Shown here: positions 1-8,500 of the stretch, piece by piece
How positions within the stretch are numbered: position 1 is the first letter of the stretch
How the letters are laid out: each line of letters opens with the position of its first letter
Origin: Hyphomicrobiales bacterium
Lineage (GTDB): Bacteria > Pseudomonadota > Alphaproteobacteria > Rhizobiales > Rhizobiaceae
Length of the DNA: 64,000 nucleotides
Direction of reading: 5' to 3'
Assembly (NCBI GenBank): GCA_900466875.1
Contig: UBNQ01000030.1
Coordinates: forward strand, 1-64,000
Program-made: the position numbers and the translations under genes
Notes under the pieces: model-generated
Told to the model about the DNA's origin: nothing
The model's database searches: none
Seen by the model: only the letters and a program-made list of their open reading frames with translations

Positions 1-285
1 CGCCCAGCCGATTTCGCCCGCCCCGGCCATATCTTCCCCTTGAGGGCAAATCCGGACGGCGTTCGCGGTCGCACCGGCCACACGGAAGCAGCCGTCGACC
101 TATGCCGACTGGCTGGAAAACGTCCGGCAGGCGTTATCTGCGAGATCTCCAATGACGACGGCACCATGGCCCGGCTTCCCGATCTCGAGATCTTTGCCGA
201 ACAGAACGGCCTGCTGGTCATCACCATCGAGGATCTCGTTCGGTATCTGAACGACGCGAAGGCCGGAGCCTTGGCCGCCGCCTGA
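1..285 (+). CDS. ribB: 3,4-dihydroxy-2-butanone 4-phosphate synthase (RibB), 3' end only
   Basis: The reading frame is open from the first base, so the gene begins outside the window and only about 94 C-terminal residues are seen. The segment carries the family signature RPGHIFPL followed by GGV-like, R-x-GHTEA and VDL, then the C-terminal CEI-N-DGTMAR run. These residues line the metal and ribulose 5-phosphate site of DHBP synthase, which makes the four-carbon precursor of riboflavin. No GTP cyclohydrolase II domain follows: the protein stops with an Ala-rich tail, so this is a stand-alone RibB rather than a RibBA fusion. It is followed by a strong terminator at 334-366. Confidence 0.9.
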   Translation, partial: RPADFARPGHIFPLRANPDGVRGRTGHTEAAVDLCRLAGKRPAGVICEISNDDGTMARLPDLEIFAEQNGLLVITIEDLVRYLNDAKAGALAAA

Positions 286-333
286 TATTGGCGGCATGAC
301 GCTCTGCGGCTTGCTCCAGCTTGCAAACAAATA

Positions 334-366
334 ACGGGCCCGATCATGCTCCATGACCGGGCCCGT
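334..366 (+). terminator. Rho-independent terminator of ribB
   Basis: ACGGGCCCG (334-342) pairs perfectly with CGGGCCCGT (358-366); an inner TCATG/CATGA pair extends the stem, and a run of five T follows at 369-373. The right arm overlaps the stop codon of the convergent histidine kinase gene. Confidence 0.8.
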
Positions 367-1733
367 CATTTTTGCTCCAATGGCAGTGTGACCCTCGCCA
401 CAAGTCCGTTGGGCTCCCGATCGAGCAGCACCAGTTTCCCGTGATGGGCCTGTACGATTTCGGCAACGATGGACAGACCAAGACCAAAACCAGTTTCGCT
501 GTCCTGGCGCGCCGCATCCAGCTTGAAGAACGGCTCGAGCACACGGCTGCGATACTCCTCGGGAATACCCGGCCCGTCATCGGCAATGTCGATGATCGCA
601 TGATTATCGACTACGCGAAGCTCGACGTCGACATGCGTCCCGAACTTCACTGCGTTCTCGCACAGATTGGTGATCGCGCGCGTGAGCGCCAAAGGCTTGA
701 AGCTGGTGGCCATGCGCGCAGGGCCGCGATATTGCACGTCATGCCCCATATCGGCGAATTCATCGCAGGTGGTTTGCAGCACCGAGGCCAGGTCTGTGCG
801 TTGCGATAATTCCCGTTGGTAGTTGTCGCGTAGATAACCGAGGCTCTCCTTCAACAGCCTGTCGATGCGCTCGATATCCCCCAGCAACGCCTCCCTCACC
901 TCTTCTTCGCGCACCCGTTCGGCGCGAAGCCGCAGGCGCGTCAGTGGCGTCCTCAGATCATGGCTGATGCCGCGCAGCATCCTTGTGCGGGACTCGACCA
1001 TAGTCGATATCCGCCGCTGCATGCCGTTCAGCGAACGGGCCAGCGCCACGATCTCGACGCTTCCATCCTCCTCGAAAAGTGCTGGTCCCACCGAGATGTC
1101 AGCCTTCATCGCAGCAGACGCGATACGCCGCAAAGGACTGGTAATCGCCCGCACCGCAAACACCGAAAACAGGATGAGAAGCGTAACCGTCGCCACAAGA
1201 TAGTTCGAACCGAATATCAACGCATCGTTGCGAAGGAAGCTCTCGGGCAATTCCATGACGAGAAGTGTGTCTTGGTCGACTTGCGCGGCAAGCACACGCT
1301 TGCCGTCAGCGAACGTCCTCCAGCCGCCGAATGGTACGGGGTGGTTTTCCGGAGGAATTAGCCGATCGAGTAAGACTTGGATGAATGGCTCGTCGGGCGA
1401 GGACGTGGTGAACCGTTCGGAATACGAGAGTGGCTGCAATGCCAGACGCACGTCTTTGCGATTGGCAGCCGCAAGGATCACCTCTCTTTCGGCCGGAGCT
1501 GCCGAGGCGAGCACCGATGCGATTGCCGACACCTGAGCCGACATGCTTTCCATGTCAGGGGCGCTGTATTCTTCCCTGACCCAGCTTTCGAGCGTCGAAC
1601 CGATGATGAAAGCAATGATCAGGCAGGCGAAAATAACTGCAGTGATCTGGCCGTGAATGGTCGAAAACAACTGGGAGACCCGAAATCCCAAAACGCCCCC
1701 TTGGGCTGCTCTGCCCGATGTGAATTGTGACAC
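366..1733 (-). CDS. Membrane sensor histidine kinase of the split two-component system
   Basis: 455 residues. It has a first membrane segment at about 29-48, a periplasmic region of about 130 residues, a second segment at about 177-196, a HAMP linker, and then a dimerisation box GISHDLRTPLTR with the phosphorylated His near residue 258. The ATPase domain shows N (LCENAVKFG), G1 (DDGPGIPEE) and G2 (GFGLGLSIV) boxes. This is the EnvZ/QseC-like architecture that pairs with OmpR-type regulators; the partner is probably the regulator at 2855-3577, on the same strand but separated by mipA. The start used is GTG, whose Shine-Dalgarno-like AGAGG lies too close. A TTG 14 codons in has a well-spaced AGGGGG, so the true N-terminus is uncertain. 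The signal sensed is unknown. Confidence 0.88.
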   Translation of the reverse strand: MSQFTSGRAAQGGVLGFRVSQLFSTIHGQITAVIFACLIIAFIIGSTLESWVREEYSAPDMESMSAQVSAIASVLASAAPAEREVILAAANRKDVRLALQPLSYSERFTTSSPDEPFIQVLLDRLIPPENHPVPFGGWRTFADGKRVLAAQVDQDTLLVMELPESFLRNDALIFGSNYLVATVTLLILFSVFAVRAITSPLRRIASAAMKADISVGPALFEEDGSVEIVALARSLNGMQRRISTMVESRTRMLRGISHDLRTPLTRLRLRAERVREEEVREALLGDIERIDRLLKESLGYLRDNYQRELSQRTDLASVLQTTCDEFADMGHDVQYRGPARMATSFKPLALTRAITNLCENAVKFGTHVDVELRVVDNHAIIDIADDGPGIPEEYRSRVLEPFFKLDAARQDSETGFGLGLSIVAEIVQAHHGKLVLLDREPNGLVARVTLPLEQK

Positions 1734-1789
1734 GACCTCTATGGCGGGCCTGCGGCCTGCGAAGATAAAGCCTTCAGGTGAAAAACGAT

Positions 1790-1799
1790 ATTAAGTTTT
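1790..1799. promoter_or_regulatory. Shared ATTAAGTTTT element, copy 1 (candidate response-regulator site)
   Basis: The 10-mer ATTAAGTTTT lies 57 nt upstream of the histidine kinase start, in the kinase-mipA spacer. An identical 10-mer in the same orientation lies 69 nt upstream of the response regulator gene at 3646-3655. The similarity continues downstream as T--C-AG. On the minus strand it reads CTTAAT, which resembles a half-site of PmrA/BasR-type regulators. Function is inferred. Confidence 0.4.
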
Positions 1800-1829
1800 A
1801 TCTCAAGTCCCTGCTCCCCGTGTTCGCAA

Positions 1830-1856
1830 CAAAGCGTAACACAAAGACACGCTTTG
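1830..1856. promoter_or_regulatory. Inverted repeat in the kinase-mipA spacer
   Basis: CAAAGCGT (1830-1837) and ACGCTTTG (1849-1856) form a perfect 8-bp inverted repeat with an 11-nt spacer, about 87 nt upstream of mipA. It is an operator candidate for mipA or the divergent kinase gene; no protein can be assigned. Confidence 0.3.
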
Positions 1857-1942
1857 CCCGTTTCATTCATGACAGGACAGAGGTGTTGCAAACACGGCTC
1901 GCCTTTTGATGCGGCGTCTCGTGTCAAATCACTGGAGCACTC

Positions 1943-2791
1943 ATGTCTTTTATCCAACGGACCGATCGGCGACTTCTCGCAAGCGCCTTATACATGACGC
2001 TCGCGATCGCCGGCACGGCTTCGACCGCATTTGCCGCCGATGCGAGCCTTTCAGAACAGCCTCCGGAACCGCAATTCGACCAGGAGCGGTTCAGCAAGGA
2101 GAAACCGGAACGCAGCTGGAGCCTTATTGTCGGCGCCGGGGCGATCTACGAACCCGAATATGAAGGCGGCAAGGACTTTGCCATACAGCCGGTACCATTT
2201 GTGGTCTTCACCTATGGCGAATGGCTGGAGATCGATCCGACGGGCGTGACGATCACAGCCCTTCAGCATGACGGTTTCGCACTCGCGGCCAAGGTCGGTT
2301 ACGAAGGCGGACGCGACGATGACGACGCGGACCGGCTTGAAGGACTGGGCGATATCGACTTTGCCGCCACCGTCGGCGCCAAGGCTTCCTACAAGTGGAA
2401 TGGCTTCGAGTTCTATGCCGCGGTCGACCAGACGATCAGCGGCAGCGAAAGCCTGATCGGCACATTCGGCGCCGAATATCAGGCGCCGGTAACGGAACGG
2501 CTCATCCTCGGCGCTGGTGTCGAGGCGGTGGTCGCCAACGACAAGCACATGGAATCCTATTTCGGTGTGACCGCTGCCCAATCGGCAAGATCCGGTCTGT
2601 CCGAATACAAGGCCGAAGCCGGCCTGAAACGCGTCAACGTCTCGGCATCGGCAATCTACATGCTGAGCGAAAACTGGCTTGTCCGCGGTGAGGCAGGCGT
2701 AGGCTTCCTCACCGGCGACGCTGCAGACAGCCCTATCGTGGAAGAAAAGACACAGCCTTCCGCCTCCCTGTTTGTCGGCTACAAGTTCTGA
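1943..2791 (+). CDS. mipA: MipA/OmpV family outer-membrane protein
   Basis: 282 residues. A cleavable signal peptide ends at an AFA-AD site near residue 33. The mature part has the MipA/OmpV pattern: WSLIVGAGAIYEPEYEGG near the start, a PVPF--F-YG strand, alternating beta-strand segments, and a terminal aromatic (GYKF). MipA/OmpV proteins are outer-membrane beta-barrels; E. coli MipA scaffolds murein synthase and hydrolase, and relatives respond to cationic antimicrobials. GGAG precedes the ATG at a good distance. The gene lies between a kinase and a regulator on the opposite strand, which suggests it is a target or sensor partner of that system. This link is inferred. Confidence 0.85.
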   Translation: MSFIQRTDRRLLASALYMTLAIAGTASTAFAADASLSEQPPEPQFDQERFSKEKPERSWSLIVGAGAIYEPEYEGGKDFAIQPVPFVVFTYGEWLEIDPTGVTITALQHDGFALAAKVGYEGGRDDDDADRLEGLGDIDFAATVGAKASYKWNGFEFYAAVDQTISGSESLIGTFGAEYQAPVTERLILGAGVEAVVANDKHMESYFGVTAAQSARSGLSEYKAEAGLKRVNVSASAIYMLSENWLVRGEAGVGFLTGDAADSPIVEEKTQPSASLFVGYKF

Positions 2792-2818
2792 CAAGAACAG
2801 ACACGTCAAATGACCGAA

Positions 2819-2837
2819 GCCGGGCGCCCTGCCCGGC
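2819..2837. terminator. Terminator between mipA and the response regulator gene
   Basis: GCCGGGC (2819-2825), a five-base loop, and GCCCGGC (2831-2837), followed on the plus strand by a T-rich CTCTTTGTT. It sits between two convergent genes and may serve both. Confidence 0.65.
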
Positions 2838-2854
2838 CTCTTTGTTCTAGAGGG

Positions 2855-3577
2855 TCAGGACTGCTCGACATTGGCGGTAAACATGTAGCCGCCAAGCCTC
2901 ACCGTCTGCAGCAGGACGGGGGTCTTCGGATCCGCCTCGATCTTCTGCCGAAGACGGCTGATATGAACGTCGACGCTGCGCTCGATCGGCCCTGCAAGAC
3001 CGGTATGGGTGAGCGAAAGAAGCTCTTCGCGGGTAATCACCCGGCCCGGATTGCGGCAGAATGCAAGCAGCAGGTCGAATTCCGTCGTCGTCACAGCAAC
3101 CCGGGCATTGCTCGGATCGTGCAACTGGCGGCGCAGCGGGTCGATCTGCCAGCCCTCGAAGCGCAGTTTTCGCTGAACCGCGGTATTCACCAGGCCATAG
3201 GATGCGCGCCGAAGCAGGCTGCGGGTACGGGCGACGACTTCGCGGGGGCTGAACGGTTTGGTGACATAGTCATCGGCTCCGACCTCCAGCCCGACGATAC
3301 GATCGACTTCTTCACCGAGCGCGGTCAAAAGAATGATCGGCGTCGTCTTTTCCGAGCGGATACGCCGGCAGATGCTCAGGCCATCCTCGCCGGGCAGCAT
3401 GACATCCAGAATGATGAGATCGAATTCATTGTTGCGCAGCAGCGCATTCATCACATGCCCATCTTCGGCAACGGTGGCCATCATGCCGTTTTCCTGAATA
3501 GCCAGGGCGAGCAGCTTGCCGATTTCAGGGTCGTCCTCGACGATCAGGATTTTTGCATTGGCTGTATTGGCTTGCAC
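2855..3577 (-). CDS. OmpR-family response regulator
   Basis: 240 residues. The receiver domain has the acidic pair E14-D15-D16, the phosphoacceptor D58 in LIILDVMLPGEDG, the switch Thr in LLTA and the conserved K in VTKPFS. The C-terminal winged helix shows the typical TTTEFDLLLAFCRNPGRVITREELL and RSVDVHISRLRQKIE segments, so it is a DNA-binding OmpR/PhoB-type regulator. Start is GTG, with AAGGA nine bases upstream. The likely kinase is encoded at 366-1733. Candidate binding sequences are the ATTAAGTTTT copies and the ACGAAAT direct repeat at 3754-3773. A perfect palindrome at 3603-3619 lies in its own leader region. Confidence 0.92.
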   Translation of the reverse strand: MQANTANAKILIVEDDPEIGKLLALAIQENGMMATVAEDGHVMNALLRNNEFDLIILDVMLPGEDGLSICRRIRSEKTTPIILLTALGEEVDRIVGLEVGADDYVTKPFSPREVVARTRSLLRRASYGLVNTAVQRKLRFEGWQIDPLRRQLHDPSNARVAVTTTEFDLLLAFCRNPGRVITREELLSLTHTGLAGPIERSVDVHISRLRQKIEADPKTPVLLQTVRLGGYMFTANVEQS

Positions 3578-3602
3578 GGCTATGGTCCTTAATCGCCCGA
3601 TC

Positions 3603-3619
3603 GCATGCGTTTCGCATGC
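3603..3619. promoter_or_regulatory. Perfect 7-3-7 palindrome upstream of the response regulator
   Basis: GCATGCG (3603-3609), TTT, CGCATGC (3613-3619). It lies 26 nt upstream of the GTG start of the regulator, in its probable 5' leader or promoter. It could be an operator or an mRNA hairpin. Confidence 0.35.
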
Positions 3620-3645
3620 CGGCCGGACAGCATATGTTTCGCTTT

Positions 3646-3655
3646 ATTAAGTTTT
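3646..3655. promoter_or_regulatory. Shared ATTAAGTTTT element, copy 2
   Basis: Identical to 1790-1799 in sequence and orientation, and placed 69 nt upstream of the response regulator. It also abuts the -35 region of a plausible plus-strand promoter for the PAP2 gene (TTGTTG at 3654-3659, TATAAT at 3678-3683, 18-nt spacing). Confidence 0.4.
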
Positions 3656-3683
3656 GTTGCGAGGCTTGGAAAGCCGCTATAAT
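3654..3683 (+). promoter_or_regulatory. Candidate promoter for the PAP2/ACP genes
   Basis: Perfect TATAAT (3678-3683) with TTGTTG (3654-3659) 18 nt upstream. The distance to the PAP2 start at 3824 leaves a leader of about 135 nt, which contains the ACGAAAT repeats. Confidence 0.35.
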
Positions 3684-3753
3684 CGCCGCAGGAAGTCTCA
3701 GCCATCATACCGCGAAAAACGCGCTGCAGGCTTCACGAGAAGGCATGTAACAT

Positions 3754-3773
3754 TACGAAATAACACGAAATGA
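3754..3773 (+). promoter_or_regulatory. Direct repeat spaced by one helical turn upstream of the PAP2 gene
   Basis: TACGAAATAA (3754-3763) is followed immediately by CACGAAATGA (3764-3773), matching at 8 of 10 positions. A weaker third unit may precede them. OmpR-family dimers bind direct repeats with 10-11 bp periodicity, so this is a candidate site for the regulator at 2855-3577. If the 3654-3683 promoter is real, the site lies downstream of it. Confidence 0.35.
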
Positions 3774-3823
3774 ACCGACCCTGCGGCCGGGACTAGGTTG
3801 CTCCGAACACTCGGAGCAGCCCC

Positions 3824-4594
3824 ATGACGCCATCGATCCCATATACCAGACAGACTGGTTTCCACCTTTCGCTCGTGCTCATGGCGACGGCGGTTTCAAG
3901 CGCGGGATTTTATCTCTATCCCTCGGTCGACTTGACCGTCTCACGGTATTTCTTCGACGGTGAACAATTCCCCCTGAGACACAACGGATTTCTTCAGGTG
4001 CTCCGGCAGGCGAATTTCTGGGCCGGCCTCATTGTCATCGGCGCTTCGATGGTTTTTGTGGCATCGCGCCGCCTGAGAAATGCCCTCGGGATCAATCTCG
4101 GGCGCGCGCTTGTTCCGCTGATAACCTATGCGATCGGCGTTGGCCTCATCGTGAATATGGTCTTGAAAGACACGTTCGGAAGAGCAAGGCCGCGCGACAC
4201 TTTGGGCCTGGGCGGCGATCACCCCCTGTCCGCAGCCTGGGAGATGTCCCAGGCCTGCGCATCGAATTGCTCCTTCACATCCGGCGAGGCGGCCGGTGCG
4301 ATGGCGATGATGTCCCTGGCCTACCTCATTCCAGCCGGGCGGAGGGCATTGCGCCTGGTTGCGCAGATCTCGCTGGGGATGCTGGCAATCTCATTGTCTT
4401 TCAACCGCATCCTGTTCGGAGGGCATTATCTGTCCGACGTCGTCCTTTCCATGCTCATCGTCAGCGCCGTGATGCTCGCCGCCGACCTGCTGATGCGTCA
4501 GCTCCGATGGAAAAGGCTCGTGCTGAAAAGAGGCCAGCCGAGGTTTGCCCGGCGTGAAAACGCGGCTGCTGTCGTTTTACCGCGCGCTCGATGA
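3824..4594 (+). CDS. PAP2-family membrane phosphatase (lipid phosphatase-like)
   Basis: 256 residues with five or six hydrophobic segments. The phosphatase motifs are visible: motif 1 KDTFGRARPRD, motif 2 CSFTSGEAAGA, motif 3 FNRILFGGHYLSDVV. The Lys/Arg of motif 1 and the Arg/His/Asp of motif 3 are intact. In motif 2 the usual Ser-Gly-His reads Ser-Gly-Glu, so the normal second-motif histidine is absent; similar SGE forms occur, as far as I recall, in some rhizobial PAP2 proteins. Members dephosphorylate membrane lipids, including lipid A or phosphatidylglycerophosphate. GGAG precedes the ATG. The position between a two-component system and an acyl carrier protein suggests envelope lipid remodelling. 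The substrate cannot be read from sequence. Confidence 0.82.
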   Translation: MTPSIPYTRQTGFHLSLVLMATAVSSAGFYLYPSVDLTVSRYFFDGEQFPLRHNGFLQVLRQANFWAGLIVIGASMVFVASRRLRNALGINLGRALVPLITYAIGVGLIVNMVLKDTFGRARPRDTLGLGGDHPLSAAWEMSQACASNCSFTSGEAAGAMAMMSLAYLIPAGRRALRLVAQISLGMLAISLSFNRILFGGHYLSDVVLSMLIVSAVMLAADLLMRQLRWKRLVLKRGQPRFARRENAAAVVLPRAR

Positions 4595-4753
4595 GTGGCG
4601 GCCGCTTGCGCATCATGCACGGTCCTTGCCGCCTTTCGGCCAATAGATGGCGACGGACGGCCGGGACGCTTTCGCGCCTGGGCAATGTCCACCTGCGGCT
4701 CGCGCTCTCGAATGAGAATACATCCCACCACACCATCAGAAGAGCTGACCATT

Positions 4754-5038
4754 ATGCAAACCCGACTTTCTTCCGGTTCTCGCCAGCCTGACAGCCAAAA
4801 CGTGACCTCCAGGGTCAAAGGTGTCATCGCAGCCTATCTTGATCTCCCCCTCGAACTTGTCGTCGAGGAGGCAAGCCTTTCGCGCGATCTGGGTGCGGAC
4901 TCGCTGGAAATCACCGAGATGGTGATGGTTTTCGAGGAGGAGTTCGGCTTCAAGATCGACGAGAACGCTTCCGACCGGTTCCTGACGGTCGGTGACATCA
5001 TCACGCATCTGCGCAGGCTCACGGACGCGGGAAACTGA
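4754..5038 (+). CDS. Acyl carrier protein, secondary AcpP-like
   Basis: 94 residues from the ATG at 4754. The frame is open further upstream, but that part is not ACP-like. The 4'-phosphopantetheine attachment motif is LGADSLE with Ser near residue 50, followed by the acidic helix II EITEMVMVFEEEFGFKI and the SDRFLTVGDI helix. It resembles housekeeping AcpP but has a longer, polar N-terminal extension of about 15 residues. It is not the long AcpXL type used for very-long-chain lipid A acylation. It follows the PAP2 gene by 159 nt, perhaps in one transcript, and is followed by a perfect terminator. A role in supplying a specialised acyl group for lipid modification is inferred. Confidence 0.85.
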   Translation: MQTRLSSGSRQPDSQNVTSRVKGVIAAYLDLPLELVVEEASLSRDLGADSLEITEMVMVFEEEFGFKIDENASDRFLTVGDIITHLRRLTDAGN

Positions 5039-5066
5039 TCCGCTCCGCAAGCCTGAGCTCAAAAGG

Positions 5067-5104
5067 AAACAGCCGGATCTTGTCCATTCAAGATCCGGCT
5101 GTTT
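5067..5104 (+). terminator. Terminator after the acyl carrier protein gene
   Basis: A perfect 16-bp stem: AAACAGCCGGATCTTG (5067-5082) and CAAGATCCGGCTGTTT (5089-5104), with a six-base loop TCCATT. The A/T pairs at the base supply the U-tract on either strand. Confidence 0.85.
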
Positions 5105-5170
5105 GCACAGGCCTTCGCATTCCAAACCCTCGCAAGAATTCGATCTCCCTCGAACACAGGCTGCGCTGAA

Positions 5171-5287
5171 ATGGCAAGGCGACCTCTTTCCCGTCTCATT
5201 TTCCAGCTGCTGGTGTCGGCCGTTGTCGTCGGCGCGCTTCTCGGTGGACCTGTTGCTCTGATGCTTCTGGTCAACCGCAGCTATTGA
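5171..5287 (+). CDS. Possible 38-residue single-span membrane peptide
   Basis: ATG at 5171 to TGA at 5285-5287. The predicted peptide has a positively charged start (MARRPLSR), then about 23 hydrophobic residues, then a short polar end (VNRSY): a plausible inner-membrane miniprotein with the N-terminus inside by the positive-inside rule. There is no convincing Shine-Dalgarno sequence (only CAGG about 10 nt upstream), and it lies after a strong terminator, so it would need its own promoter. No family is recognised; it may be chance. Confidence 0.3.
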   Translation: MARRPLSRLIFQLLVSAVVVGALLGGPVALMLLVNRSY

Positions 5288-5493
5288 ACGGCCTGTTGCG
5301 GCTTTTCCTGCTCACCGCTCGTTGCCCGCATGGGCTGGAAAGCTGCAGCTTCCCGGCCGCAGAGCATCTCCCACCTCAGCCTGACCAGGACCGAAGAGTT
5401 CAAAGCGTCGCCGAGGAGCGCGTTTCAATAAACATCCCTGCAGCACTGACGCGAACCGAGACGACCTTGCGTTATCGACCGTTCAGACAAGAT

Positions 5494-5525
5494 GACGGGG
5501 CCAGCCTGCGGAAGCTGGCCCCGTC
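5494..5525 (-). terminator. Terminator of the first RND efflux operon
   Basis: GACGGGGCCAGC (5494-5505) and GCTGGCCCCGTC (5514-5525) form a perfect 12-bp stem with an eight-base loop, 46 nt past the end of the minus-strand RND gene. A U-tract is weak on that strand. Confidence 0.65.
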
Positions 5526-5571
5526 AAAGAGCGCGCCGGGGGGCCTGGGGGGCCTTGCGGTTATGGCGCGC

Positions 5572-8500
5572 TCATTGCCGGATCTCTTTCGAGCCCGCTT
5601 CGGCCGACTGGAGGAAAGGCCGGAAGACGCGACCGACGCGATCGCCGATACCCGAAACGATCAGGTGCAGGGACGGGATCACGATCAGCGACAGGACGGT
5701 GGAGACAAGCAATCCGCCGATCACCGAGATTGCCATCGGCGCCCGAAATTCGCCGCCTTCTCCGATCGCGAAAGCCGATGGCAGCATGCCGCCGACCATC
5801 GCAAGCGTCGTCATGATGATCGGGCGCACGCGCTCCCGGCATGCCTCGACGACCGCTTCACCACGGGAAAGTCCATGCGCCTCCCGCTCGATGGCGAAAT
5901 CCACCAGCATGATCGCATTCTTGGTCACGATACCCATCAGCATCAGGATGCCGATCACCACAGGCAGAGATATCGGGGCCCCGGTGAGGAGAAGCGCCGC
6001 CACGACACCGCCGATGGAAAGAGGGAGGGAGGCCAGAATGGTCCAGGGCGACAATACGCTTTTGAACAGCAGAATGAGGACGATCAGCACCAGCATGATG
6101 CCGCCACCCATCGCCACCGCGAAGCTTTCGAAGACATCGCCTTCGGTATCGGAATCGCCGGTCGCCTGGACACGCACGCCGTCAGGCAGGTTCTTGACGC
6201 TCGCAAGCTGCATAACTCGCTCCAGCCCCTGGCCCGAGGTCAGGCCGCTGGCCATATCCGCGCCGATCTCGATCCGGCGCTGACGGTCGAAGCGGTCGAT
6301 CGCGGCAACGGTCTCGTCGAAGCTGATGGCGGCGACCGTCGACAGCGGCAAGTGCCCACCATTCGCAGTCGGCACGCTCAGTGTTTCGAAGACCGGCAAT
6401 CGGCCCCGCGCGGCACGGTCGAGAACGACGCGGATCGGGATCTGCCGCGAGCCTTCGATGAAATTCGCAAGCCGCGAATCTACGTCGCCAATCGTCGAAA
6501 TCCGCATCGTGCTGGCGATCGCCGCCGTCGAGACGCCGAGCGTTGCCGCCTTCTCCGTGTCGACCGTCATGCGAAGCTCCGGCCGCATCGCGACATTATC
6601 GCTCGACGGCCCGACGAAACTCCCATCCGCAGCCATCTCGCGCAGGATCCGGTCCTTCGCGTCCTGAACGGCATCGCCGTTGCTGCCCAGCACGGAGAAG
6701 GTGATGTCGCGGCCACCGCGATCGTTGAGAAAACGCAGACGCACATCGGGAATATCGGCCAAGGCCTTTTCAAGTTCCGCTTCGATCGCAAAGGAGGACC
6801 GATCCCTCTCTGCCTTGTGCAGAAGGTCGACCGAAACGACGGCGTAACGCACATCCTGCTGGCCGCTCATGTTCGATCCGGCACGCACCAGCACGCCCTC
6901 GATTTCATCGACCTGACCGACCGTGGCCGCAATCCTGTCGGTGACACCGCGGGTCTCGGCAAGGCTGGAGCCTGGCGGCAATTCGACAGTCAGCGTCAAA
7001 CGCCCGGTGTCCTCTTCCGGCAGGAACGTGGTCGGAACCGACATGAGCGACATCATCGCAAGGACGAACAGGCCGAAGGCGGATATGACGGTCACCCATT
7101 TCCAGCGCAGGGTCTGGCGCAACAGACGCTCGTAGGCGCGCGACAATTTCCCTTGTCGCTGTTCAGCGGCGGGCGCGGTCGTCATGATGTAGGCCGCCAT
7201 GACCGGGGTGATCAGCCGGGCCACCAGCAGCGAGAAGAACACGGCAATCGCCACGGTCAGCCCGAATTCCCGGAAATAGAGCCCGACGACGCCGCTCATC
7301 AGACCGACGGGCGCGAAGACGGCGATGATCGTTGCCGAAATTGCAATCACCGCAAGACCGATTTCGTCGGACGCATCGAGCGCTGCACGGTAAGCGGACT
7401 TGCCCATGTTGCGATGCCGGACGACATTCTCGATCTCGACGATGGCGTCATCGACCAGGATGCCCGTTACCAGCGTGATGGCCAACAGGCTGAGAATGTT
7501 GAGCGAGAAGCCGAGCAGATCAATCGCGAAGAATGTCGGGATGATCGACAAAGGCAGGGCAACGGCCGCAACCAGCGTCGCGCGCCAATCGCGCAGGAAC
7601 AGGAAAACGACGATGATCGAGAGCGCCGCACCTTCAAGCAGTGTATGCATCGCCGATTGATAGTTTCCGGCCGTATAGGAAACGGTGTCATCAACGATCT
7701 CGAAACGCAGACCGGGATGGCCGGCACCCAGTTTTTCGACGGCAGTGGCCACCTCTACGGCAACGGTGACGTCGCTTGCTCCTTGCGAGCGATAGACGGA
7801 AAAGCCGACGACATCGACGCCGTTCAGGGTCGCGAAAGCGCGCGGCTCGGCGAACGTGTCGCTCACCGTCGCGACATCCGCCAGCCGGACCGAGTTCTCG
7901 CCGGCAAGCGACAGGCGCGTTTGTGCAAGCCCCGCAACGGTGCCGGCGGCAGCGGCAGTCGTCAGAACCTGCTCGCGGCCTTCCATATCGCTGCGCCCGC
8001 CGGATCGGTCGAGCTGGGTCTCCATGATCGTTTCGTTCACCGCGTTTGCCGAGAGCGAAAGCGCCTGCAGCCGGTCGGCATCGAGTTCGACATGGATCTC
8101 CCGGTCGGCACCGCCGATCCGGTCGATACGGCCGACGCCGGAAAGGCCCTGCAGATCGCGCATCACGGTGTCATCGATGAACCAGGAGAGTTCGGCCACC
8201 GTCATCTCCTGGCTGGAGACGGCATAGGTTACGATGGACTGCGCTTCCTCCTCGATCCGTTCGATGATCGGTTCGTCGATCGTTCCCGGCAGGTCGCCTC
8301 TGATCCTTGCGATCACATCGCGCACATCGTTCATCGCGCGATCGGGCGAGACCAGGCCGAGTTCGAATTCCACCGTGGTGACGGAGCGTCCCTCGCCGAT
8401 CGTCGAGGACAGTTCCTTGATGGCAGGCAGCGACGCGATCGCGTTTTCGACAAGACGCGTGACTTCGGTTTCCAGCTCGACGGGCGTGGCGCCCGACTGT

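Larger units (their letters stand above)
5039..5571. other. Gene-poor stretch between the ACP gene and the RND operon
   Basis: Contains the ACP terminator (5067-5104), a possible 38-codon membrane peptide (5171-5287) and the RND operon terminator (5494-5525). Nothing else is recognised. Confidence 0.6.
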
